From Candidatus Gastranaerophilales bacterium (GTDB taxonomy: Bacteria; Cyanobacteriota; Vampirovibrionia; Gastranaerophilales; Gastranaerophilaceae): DNA of 7,556 bases. A program made the position numbers and the translations under genes. Shown piece by piece: positions 1-5,610 of this stretch (the stretch's first letter is position 1; each line of letters opens with the position of its first letter). The stretch is from contig CALUSZ010000010.1 in the NCBI GenBank assembly GCA_944323495.1, forward strand, positions 1-7,556, in the 5' to 3' direction. The notes below the pieces were generated by a model. It made no database searches. It worked only from the letters and a program-made list of their open reading frames with translations, and was not told where the DNA came from.

Positions 1-1
1 A

Positions 2-514
2 ATTGCTTCGGTTATAAATCTATTTATTACGGCTCTTAATCAAAAGATATTACCAGAACTAATAAATAATACTAGTACAAAAATACGAAAGATTTTAAAG
101 AAGAATTTTTTATTATTGTTTATTGTTAATATTGTAATATTCTTGTTTTTTGTATTTACTGGCAAATTTCTGTTAAAACTATTTTATGGGCAAGAATATT
201 ATAGAAATGCTTATGTGCCACTATTGCTACTAACTCTTACAAATATCTGGTTGGCAATGGCAAATATATACGGAGCATATATAACAGCAACAGGAAGACA
301 AAAATATAAAATTCCACATCAAACAATTGCTATATTACTTTCTGTTCTCATATTATTTATATTTAATAACTGTGGTATTTATAGTGCGTGTTTAGCTTGT
401 TTTATTTCTTCACTATATGTGGCGATTATGTATACAAAACAAACTTTCAAATTTTTAAAACAACAAGAACAACAAGAAAACATAAAGGAGAACTTATGCA
501 GCAGCAAAATTTAA
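2..514 (+). CDS. Polysaccharide flippase (Wzx/MATE-like), C-terminal part, 5' end outside window
   Basis: The reading frame is open from base 2 to the TAA at 512-514 (170 codons in the window), so this is the C-terminal third or so of a larger membrane protein. A TTG at 116 lies in a continuous hydrophobic helix and has no Shine-Dalgarno, so it is not a start. Four hydrophobic segments are visible at in-window residues 36-54, 72-95, 107-122 and about 125-143. Features typical of Wzx-type oligosaccharide flippases are a short FYG-Q-EY loop (61-66) followed by a Pro-containing helix, and a GAYITATGRQK loop (91-101), the place where this family has a small-residue-rich turn ending in GR/GK. Wzx proteins flip undecaprenyl-linked repeat units across the inner membrane. 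The tail is hydrophilic and carries a QQEQQE repeat. The last 19 bp overlap the next gene, a Wzz-like protein, which fits a polysaccharide cluster. Sampled lines are about 27% GC. Family call is good; the exact polymer is unknown. Confidence 0.75.
   Translation: MASVINLFITALNQKILPELINNTSTKIRKILKKNFLLLFIVNIVIFLFFVFTGKFLLKLFYGQEYYRNAYVPLLLLTLTNIWLAMANIYGAYITATGRQKYKIPHQTIAILLSVLILFIFNNCGIYSACLACFISSLYVAIMYTKQTFKFLKQQEQQENIKENLCSSKI
461..478 (+). repeat. Perfect 9-bp tandem duplication (CAACAAGAA x2)
   Basis: Two adjacent copies of CAACAAGAA (461-469 and 470-478) lie in frame in the flippase gene and encode QQE-QQE in its cytoplasmic tail. The duplication ends only 17 bp before the start codon of the next gene. 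It looks like replication slippage in an unconstrained tail. Confidence 0.9.
485..490 (+). promoter_or_regulatory. Shine-Dalgarno for the Wzz-like gene
   Basis: AAGGAG, five bases before the ATG at 496. It decides the start: the same frame is open back to 388, but nothing resembling a ribosome-binding site precedes the earlier possible starts. It lies inside the flippase coding sequence, implying translational coupling. Confidence 0.8.
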
Positions 515-1857
515 ACTACTACTGTCCGCAGGACGAGTTGGATGAAGAACTAACAATTGATTTAAAGAAAATTTTCTTTGCTCTCTGGAGCAGAAAATTT
601 CTGATTGCAAAAGTATTTATTGCGGTTTTTGTGTTCTTTATTTTAATGACATTTATTTCAGCCAAGAAATACACAGTTGATGCGGATTTGTACATCAACA
701 AAACTAACAGTTCTAATATGGCCGAGATAAACCCGTACTTTATTTCTGAAGTCGGTACAGGCGGCGGCATGGCAGCTTTAATGTCTGGAAGTGGGAATTT
801 AACCAATGAACTTGAAATTATGCAATCTCCGCTTGTAATTGATAAAGTTATTCAGGAAAATGATTTGCGTTTTCAAAAATTATTCGGGTTTATTACGACC
901 GTAAAAACAGGTAAACTTCTTACAACAGAAAAATTCTTGAAGAAAAAAGTATCTTTTGAGAATAAAAAAGGCACTAATGTTGTAACAATAAGCTACAAGG
1001 ATAAAGACAAAGAGCTTGCATACAATGTTGTAAACTCCATAATAAATAATTATATCGCGCTGCATCAAGAATTGAACAGTGAAAAATCAAAATCTGATAA
1101 AGCTGTTCTGGAGGCAGAATACAAAAAGGCTAAAGCTGATTTAGACAAAAAAATGAATACATTAAGCGGTATGCCTGCAAATGCCATGGCCGGAGCTGGA
1201 GGAATTAGTGCGATGAGTGCTTTCTCAAAATCTGCCCAAAGAGCATTATCAGGAATCCAGGGGCAATACGCAAGCGGTATAAAGTCTGAAATCGCCTTAA
1301 GAGAAGAGGCTGAAAAAGTTGCAGAACTTGCTAAAAAACTTGAGTGGGCAAGATTAGTCGAGAATATGTCTGAATCCTCAAATGTGGTCATATTGAAAGA
1401 ACCAAGAAGGTTACAAGACTACGAACAAACTTCGCCAAAATTATTTACAAACATTATTCTAGGTATTGTGTTTGGTGTAATAGCTGCATTAATAGCGGTT
1501 ATATTCAAAGAAAATACTGACAAAAAGCTTACTTATTCAATGTTAGGCGAAAATATAATTTATGATTGCGAGAAGGATTTTATTGACCTTAAATCAATTC
1601 TTCTTGCTGAAAAAAGTCAGGTCTCGTTAATTGTCTTTGAAAAGCTTGAAGATAAATTAATTAATGAGTTAACAAAATTTAAAAATATAAATTTCGTTAA
1701 AGCTGATATATCAGAAGAGTTTGAAAACGGGTTACAAAATTCTTCAAAAGTAATCCTCTTTTCAGCTATCGGTAAAACAGATTCTAAAGAATATAAGCGT
1801 ATAAAAACGTTCTTAGAAAAATTAAATAAAGAAATTCTGGTAGAAATATTAGTATAA
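496..1857 (+). CDS. Wzz/GumC-type polysaccharide co-polymerase (chain-length determinant) with a cytosolic C-terminal tail
   Basis: This 453-aa inner-membrane protein probably controls polymer length or export of the glycan whose repeat unit the upstream flippase translocates. Layout: cytosolic N-terminus with an acidic stretch (12-18), TM1 at about 36-55, a periplasmic region of about 260 residues, TM2 at about 318-337, and a cytosolic tail 338-453. The start of the periplasmic part has the Wzz pattern: a beta strand after TM1, a Gly-rich loop (88-101), then NELEIMQSPLVIDKVI (104-119). Residues 191-220 and 260-290 are charged and helical (coiled coil), broken by an Ala/Gly/Met/Ser-rich stretch at 225-246. 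A short Pro-containing segment (P303, P314) precedes TM2, a weak form of the usual pre-TM2 proline motif. The tail has no Walker A P-loop and no terminal tyrosine cluster, so it is not a complete BY-kinase, although its last 40 residues resemble the end of such a domain. The start overlaps the flippase by 19 bp; the next gene follows after 14 bp. Confidence 0.8.
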   Translation: MQQQNLNYYCPQDELDEELTIDLKKIFFALWSRKFLIAKVFIAVFVFFILMTFISAKKYTVDADLYINKTNSSNMAEINPYFISEVGTGGGMAALMSGSGNLTNELEIMQSPLVIDKVIQENDLRFQKLFGFITTVKTGKLLTTEKFLKKKVSFENKKGTNVVTISYKDKDKELAYNVVNSIINNYIALHQELNSEKSKSDKAVLEAEYKKAKADLDKKMNTLSGMPANAMAGAGGISAMSAFSKSAQRALSGIQGQYASGIKSEIALREEAEKVAELAKKLEWARLVENMSESSNVVILKEPRRLQDYEQTSPKLFTNIILGIVFGVIAALIAVIFKENTDKKLTYSMLGENIIYDCEKDFIDLKSILLAEKSQVSLIVFEKLEDKLINELTKFKNINFVKADISEEFENGLQNSSKVILFSAIGKTDSKEYKRIKTFLEKLNKEILVEILV

Positions 1858-1863
1858 AAGGAG
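1858..1863 (+). promoter_or_regulatory. Shine-Dalgarno for the radical SAM gene
   Basis: AAGGAG, directly after the stop codon of the Wzz-like gene (1855-1857) and eight bases before the ATG at 1872. It supports that start and suggests the two genes share a transcript. Confidence 0.8.
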
Positions 1864-1871
1864 AAAAGACA

Positions 1872-3389
1872 ATGGGAAAAGTAGAAAAACAATCAACAGT
1901 CTGGCAGTCAAATTCAATGGGTGCTTTCGACGGTATGAAACTTAAATTTAATAACTTTGTTATTGACCAGACCATCAATTATTTAGGTCATAATTTCAGC
2001 AAGCAAAAACTTATTAATCTTGCGAAAATCTTTGAAAAGATTTCGGGGTCAAAAGGCGGCATTAACCATGCTCGCAGGATGCAATGGCTGTTTGAATCTG
2101 AACATCCGCATCTTTTGTGGTGGAAAAAGATTCTGACGGAATTACACCCGAACTGCCGTAACAAATGGATTAAGAACTTTTTTGTTAACGGATATTACGG
2201 CGATAATTTAAGAAAACGTACGGAATTCAATAAAAAGAACGGGTTTTTCCCGCCGACGGTTTTACTTGCAAGTATTACAAAGAACTGTAATTTTCACTGT
2301 AAAGGCTGCTGGGCTCACGAATACGATGTTAGAGAAGATTTGACAAAAGAAAAATGGAGAGAAATATTTACCGAGGCCCGTGATGTTATGGGGATTCATA
2401 TTTTTCCTATTGTCGGAGGAGAACCTTTCTGCCGCAAAGAATTTCTTGAACTAGCGGAAGAGTTTAATGATTGTACGTTTATTACATTTACAAACGGGTC
2501 TTTGATTACCGAAAAAACCGTTGAAAAACTTAAAAAACTAGGGAATGTTCAGCCGATGTTCTCTCTGGGTGGTATGAGAGAAAATAATGACAAAATTAGA
2601 GGCGAAGGCTGCTTTGATATGGTTATGAAAAAAATGGATATGCTTCGTGAAGCTGGAATTTTCTTCGGAAGCTCTATTACCGCAACAAGAGAAAACTGTG
2701 ACGAAGTAACTTCTGATGAGTTTATGCAAATGCTATCTGACAAAGGCTGCCTGTGGAGCTGGTTCTTCCACTATGTTCCAATAGGAGAAAATCCTGATGT
2801 TGATTTGGTTCCGGATGCAAAACAAAGACAGCAGATTTTGAAAGCGGTTTATAACGCAAGAAACACACTTCCTATGATGACAGTTGATTTTTGGGGCGAC
2901 GGACCGGAGATGATGGGATGTATCGCAGGCGGAAGACAGTATATTCACGTAAATCCAAAAGGAGATGTGGAACCTTGCACATTCGTTCACTTAGCAACTC
3001 ACAATGTCAACAACTGCACTTTAACAGAAGCGCTGGCATCTCCGTTTATGAGAGCAATCAGAGACGGAATCCCTTATGAGGATGGCAACATGCTAAGACC
3101 TTGTATGATTGTTGACAGACCAGACATTTTGAGGAAATACTATCAGGAATTTAAACCTTATGAGACTCACGAAAAAGCGGCGGATTATTTAACGAACCCT
3201 GAAATTACCGCAAAAATCGACAAATATTCATCAGACGTTAAAGAAATTCTTGATGAGGATTGGCGAAATAATCTTTGGATGACAATATTCCCGCTTGAAG
3301 GCGAATATTATATTGACAGAGATACTTTCTGCTCTAATATTAAACCTGAGCATAAGTGCTCTGGTCAATGTGCAGGGTGCGGGAAATAA
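1872..3389 (+). CDS. Radical SAM protein with SPASM/twitch-like C-terminal cysteines, substrate unknown
   Basis: This 505-aa protein uses a [4Fe-4S] cluster and S-adenosylmethionine for radical chemistry. The cluster-binding CX3CX2C is C139, C143, C146, followed by WAHEYD. SAM-binding GGEP is at 182-185 and TFTNGS at 205-210. A CX13GX4C signature (C350, G364, C369), as in SPASM/twitch auxiliary-cluster domains, is followed by C411. The last 19 residues add C487, C496, C500 and C503, and the final three repeat the CX3CX2C spacing. Residues 1-128 form a helical, aromatic-rich N-terminal domain with no signal peptide, so the protein is cytosolic. From memory it resembles a radical SAM family common in Firmicutes with motifs CWAxEY, GGEP, FTNGT, RGEG, MDFWNDG and CIAGGRxYLHIN; its reaction is not known to me. 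Downstream PAP2 and lipid-kinase genes suggest a lipid or lipid-linked substrate. GC is about 40% in eight sampled lines, clearly above the neighbours. The radical SAM call is firm; the substrate is open. Confidence 0.92.
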   Translation: MGKVEKQSTVWQSNSMGAFDGMKLKFNNFVIDQTINYLGHNFSKQKLINLAKIFEKISGSKGGINHARRMQWLFESEHPHLLWWKKILTELHPNCRNKWIKNFFVNGYYGDNLRKRTEFNKKNGFFPPTVLLASITKNCNFHCKGCWAHEYDVREDLTKEKWREIFTEARDVMGIHIFPIVGGEPFCRKEFLELAEEFNDCTFITFTNGSLITEKTVEKLKKLGNVQPMFSLGGMRENNDKIRGEGCFDMVMKKMDMLREAGIFFGSSITATRENCDEVTSDEFMQMLSDKGCLWSWFFHYVPIGENPDVDLVPDAKQRQQILKAVYNARNTLPMMTVDFWGDGPEMMGCIAGGRQYIHVNPKGDVEPCTFVHLATHNVNNCTLTEALASPFMRAIRDGIPYEDGNMLRPCMIVDRPDILRKYYQEFKPYETHEKAADYLTNPEITAKIDKYSSDVKEILDEDWRNNLWMTIFPLEGEYYIDRDTFCSNIKPEHKCSGQCAGCGK

Positions 3390-3391
3390 AT

Positions 3392-4003
3392 ATGAAAAAG
3401 ACATTGCTTTTATTTGCAATATTTATAATTTTTTCAATCACTTCCATAACTTGTCCCATAATTAATTTATGGGACAGGGTTTTTATTCTACGTTTACAAG
3501 AAGTGATGAAAAATATACCATTGTGGGTTCCGCTATTGCCTGACTGTATACTGTATTCAATAATGGTTGCTTTGCCGCTGGTTGTCGGGAGTTTCTGGTT
3601 TTTCAAAAAAAGAGAGTATAAATCAATCTTATTTTTATGCTCGATTCCTCTTGTTACATTTCTTCTGAATTGTATAATTAAACCTCTTATTCACCGCCCG
3701 AGGCCACCTTATGAAATGCAGCTTGGAATACATCCTGAAAGTTTCAGTTATGTATCAAGCCACAGTCTGGTTACATTCTGCCTGTGGGGAATAATAATTT
3801 ATTTTATAAATAAATACTGCAAAAATCGAGTTTTGAGATATGCAGGAATAGCCTTTGCTATTATATGGATTTTGTTTGTCGGAATCTCAAGAATATGGCT
3901 TGGAGTACATAATCCAACAGACGTTATTGGTGCTTATCTGCTGGGATTGGCTCTGTTATCAGTTTACACTAAATTATTCGAAAAAGGCGGTTTGAATGAA
4001 TAA
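3392..4003 (+). CDS. PAP2-family membrane phosphatase (phosphatidate / polyprenyl-diphosphate phosphatase type)
   Basis: This 203-aa integral membrane enzyme contains the acid-phosphatase signature of the PAP2 superfamily: KX6RP (K97 to R104-P105), S-S-H-S at 122-125 in place of the commoner PSGH (catalytic H124), and SRX5HX3D (S166-R167, H173, D177). The two histidines act as nucleophile and proton donor in this family. Hydrophobic segments are at about 4-22, 50-71, 78-96, 126-140, 150-166 and 178-192, giving the usual six-helix fold with the active site at the extracytoplasmic face. Likely substrates are phosphatidate, phosphatidylglycerophosphate, undecaprenyl diphosphate or lipid A phosphate; the sequence does not decide. 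I chose the ATG at 3392, two bases after the preceding stop, because the longer frame from 3356 would run back through the cysteine-rich end of the radical SAM gene. The next gene overlaps by 8 bp. A 10-bp-arm hairpin lies at codons 20-29. Family assignment is very secure. Confidence 0.93.
   Translation: MKKTLLLFAIFIIFSITSITCPIINLWDRVFILRLQEVMKNIPLWVPLLPDCILYSIMVALPLVVGSFWFFKKREYKSILFLCSIPLVTFLLNCIIKPLIHRPRPPYEMQLGIHPESFSYVSSHSLVTFCLWGIIIYFINKYCKNRVLRYAGIAFAIIWILFVGISRIWLGVHNPTDVIGAYLLGLALLSVYTKLFEKGGLNE
3450..3487 (+). repeat. Inverted repeat followed by T-run inside the PAP2 gene (attenuator/terminator-like hairpin)
   Basis: Perfect 10-base arms TGTCCCATAA (3452-3461) and TTATGGGACA (3467-3476) flank a 5-base loop. 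Adding one G-U wobble and a C-G pair extends the stem to 12 (3450-3478). After GG comes TTTTTATT (3480-3487). The shape is that of an intrinsic terminator, but it lies 58 bp into a coding sequence on the sense strand. It may act as an attenuator or transcript-processing site, or be chance: by a rough estimate one such repeat in this length of AT-rich DNA is not rare. Confidence 0.6.
3985..3990 (+). promoter_or_regulatory. Shine-Dalgarno-like site for the lipid kinase gene
   Basis: AGGCGG, a one-mismatch Shine-Dalgarno, five bases before the ATG at 3996 and inside the end of the PAP2 gene. It supports coupled translation of the two overlapping genes. Confidence 0.55.
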
Positions 4004-4862
4004 CGTCCTTGTAGTTGCAAATTTTAGTGCAGGAAGAAAACAAGCAATAAAATACAGAAAGAAAATTCAAAAGTTTCTTTTAAGAAAACAAGTGTATTTT
4101 CAGTTTGTAACTGTGGAACAGTTGAATGACGTTAATATGGCAATTTTTGATACAATTTTTGTTGCTGGCGGAGATGGTACTGTTAATAAAGTTCTCCCGT
4201 ATTTGGTTAATACAGGTAAAACTTTAGGGATTATACCTTGCGGTACCGCAAATTTATTGGCAGAAAAGCTTGGTATTCCTACAAATTTCAAGAAGTCATT
4301 GAAAATACTTGAGCAAGGTTTTAGCAAAAAGATAGATGTATTGAAAATTAATAATAACTTTTCTTCGCTAAGATTTGGTTTAGGTTATGATGCCGATATT
4401 ATTAGTAAAACACCGCAATCTTTAAAACAAAAATTTGGGTATTTTGCATATTTTATGGCTGGTATTCTTTTTGCATTTAGATTGAAGGATAAGGAATATA
4501 TCATTACTTCTAAGAATAAAAAGCAAACAGTAAATGCAAGTTGTATTATTGTAGCAAATGCTTCAAATATGTATAAGAATTGGGTTTCTGTTTCGAAAAC
4601 TTCAGAACTTGATGATGGTTATATGGAAGTATTTGTTTTAAAGACGAAAAATTCATTTTTGTTCTTTGTAGAAATTTTAAAAATGTTTTTAAAAAGGCAT
4701 AAAACAAACAAAAATGCACTGTATTTTAAAACTGATAATTTGGTATTAGAAAACAGCTGGTTTAATTCCCATATAGATGGAGAAAAAAGAAAATTTAAGG
4801 GAAATGTAAATATTGAATTAATGACAGTTTCTGTTTCTGTAATAGTACCTCGTTTTGTTTAA
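3996..4862 (+). CDS. Diacylglycerol-kinase-family lipid kinase (YegS/DgkB/BmrU type)
   Basis: This 288-aa soluble or membrane-peripheral kinase carries the DAGK catalytic-domain motifs. VAGGDGT (56-62) is the glycine-rich nucleotide loop, PCGTANLLA (81-89) the second conserved loop (usually GTxNdxA), LDDGYMEV (205-212) matches the usual LDDGxLdv, and HIDGE (259-263) matches the usual DGE near the C-terminus. The N-terminal NFSAG (9-13) is a variant of the common NPxSG. Length is normal for the family. Members phosphorylate diacylglycerol, other lipids or sphingoid bases with ATP or similar donors. The gene overlaps PAP2 by 8 bp (3996-4003), so a lipid phosphatase and a lipid kinase are co-translated and could run opposing or sequential steps on the same headgroup. 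Sampled lines average about 26% GC, far below the radical SAM gene. The stop codon at 4860-4862 overlaps the stop of the convergent gene. Family firm, lipid substrate unknown. Confidence 0.9.
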   Translation: MNNVLVVANFSAGRKQAIKYRKKIQKFLLRKQVYFQFVTVEQLNDVNMAIFDTIFVAGGDGTVNKVLPYLVNTGKTLGIIPCGTANLLAEKLGIPTNFKKSLKILEQGFSKKIDVLKINNNFSSLRFGLGYDADIISKTPQSLKQKFGYFAYFMAGILFAFRLKDKEYIITSKNKKQTVNASCIIVANASNMYKNWVSVSKTSELDDGYMEVFVLKTKNSFLFFVEILKMFLKRHKTNKNALYFKTDNLVLENSWFNSHIDGEKRKFKGNVNIELMTVSVSVIVPRFV

Positions 4863-5608
4863 AAAATAAATTCAAACACGATTCCATAAATCTTTTTCTC
4901 AGAATAGTTGTTTATGACATACAGGGCTGAGTCATATTTGGAACTGTCCGCGGGAATAGTTTTCATGATTACACCCTCAATATTTGTAATCTCATTTTTT
5001 ATATTTTTAAGCACATTTACTCCTTGTTGGCTTGAGTTATTATTTTTTTGATTAAAGAAGAGTTCTGTTGTTAATTCTCCATGTTTGAAAGGGTCTGTTA
5101 CATGAGTTATTTTTAAGGACTTAACCCCCTGCGGAAGATTAAATCTAATAGAATCAAAAGTTCTTTTTTCAATAGATGTATCATATATTAGAATGTATTT
5201 TGAATTTGGGCAGTAGTGTATTTCATTTAGGCTCAATGCTTTTTTCAAGTATGGGTAATTTTTGTTTATCCTTGCATAAAATTCAGCGTTTGGATTACGC
5301 TCAATGCAAAACGGTACAAGCGGGTCTGCGGAACCTCTTATACAGCCTGCAACAAGGTTTTGTTCCAATTTCCTTTTATAAAGCCAGCCTGCAAGTCCTA
5401 AAACTGCCGCGCCGCCGATTGAACCGAGAGTTATTGCTGTAACAGCTCCCCCTGATAAACCGCCATCTCCATTGTTATTATTTTCTCCGGACGCTGTTGC
5501 CGGATTTTCATTTATTGCAAATACAAATGTCGGCTGCCCGACGCGTGCATAAGATAATGGAGTTGTAAATGCAATAATAATAAATAATGATATTAATTTT
5601 TTTAACAT
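4859..5608 (-). CDS. Hypothetical membrane protein with signal peptide and glycine-zipper helix
   Basis: I do not recognise this 249-aa protein. It starts with a Sec signal peptide (1-21, ending P-L-S-Y-A, likely cleavage after A21). A low-complexity linker rich in Asn, Gly and Ser follows (35-54), then a single hydrophobic, glycine-rich helix at about 54-76 with GxxxG-type spacing (G62/G66, A67/G71), and a basic stop YKRK (77-80). If the signal peptide is cleaved, the positive-inside rule puts the C-terminal 170 residues in the cytoplasm, although three cysteines (C89, C101, C133) and its secreted neighbour would also fit a periplasmic location. The C-terminal domain alternates short beta-type strands and ends in the strand IYGIVFEFIF. 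The gene begins two bases after the stop of the 158-aa gene, preceded by a weak GGACGGG, so they form an operon. It is convergent with the lipid kinase, sharing 4 bp, which leaves no room for a terminator between them. Confidence 0.75.
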   Translation of the reverse strand: MLKKLISLFIIIAFTTPLSYARVGQPTFVFAINENPATASGENNNNGDGGLSGGAVTAITLGSIGGAAVLGLAGWLYKRKLEQNLVAGCIRGSADPLVPFCIERNPNAEFYARINKNYPYLKKALSLNEIHYCPNSKYILIYDTSIEKRTFDSIRFNLPQGVKSLKITHVTDPFKHGELTTELFFNQKNNNSSQQGVNVLKNIKNEITNIEGVIMKTIPADSSKYDSALYVINNYSEKKIYGIVFEFIF

Positions 5609-5610
5609 AT

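Noticed and set aside
116..118. TTG as start of a short 132-aa membrane protein
   Set aside because: The frame is open to the window edge and the TTG lies inside a transmembrane helix without a Shine-Dalgarno; this is the end of a longer flippase.
388..495. N-terminal extension of the Wzz-like gene from an ATG-type start at 388
   Set aside because: It would lie entirely within the flippase gene, has no ribosome-binding site, and the ATG at 496 has AAGGAG at ideal distance and begins a normal Wzz N-terminus.
1065..1391. 108-aa minus-strand open frame
   Set aside because: It is antisense to the coiled-coil part of the Wzz-like gene, has no ribosome-binding site, and its Ala/Ser-rich content mirrors the codons on the other strand.
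1507..1857. Complete BY-kinase (Wzc/CapB-type) domain on the Wzz-like protein
   Set aside because: No Walker A P-loop, no Walker A' or B aspartates and no tyrosine cluster; the tail is less than half the usual length.
2891..3079. 62-aa plus-strand open frame in another frame of the radical SAM gene
   Set aside because: Basic, low-quality composition typical of an out-of-frame shadow; the radical SAM frame carries the conserved motifs here.
3356..3391. Earlier start for the PAP2 gene overlapping the radical SAM gene
   Set aside because: The added residues come from the cysteine-rich end of the radical SAM gene in another frame, while the ATG at 3392 gives a typical Met-Lys-Lys-hydrophobic membrane N-terminus.
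5176..5442. 88-aa plus-strand open frame
   Set aside because: It is antisense to the 249-aa secreted-protein gene, with no start signals and no recognisable domain.
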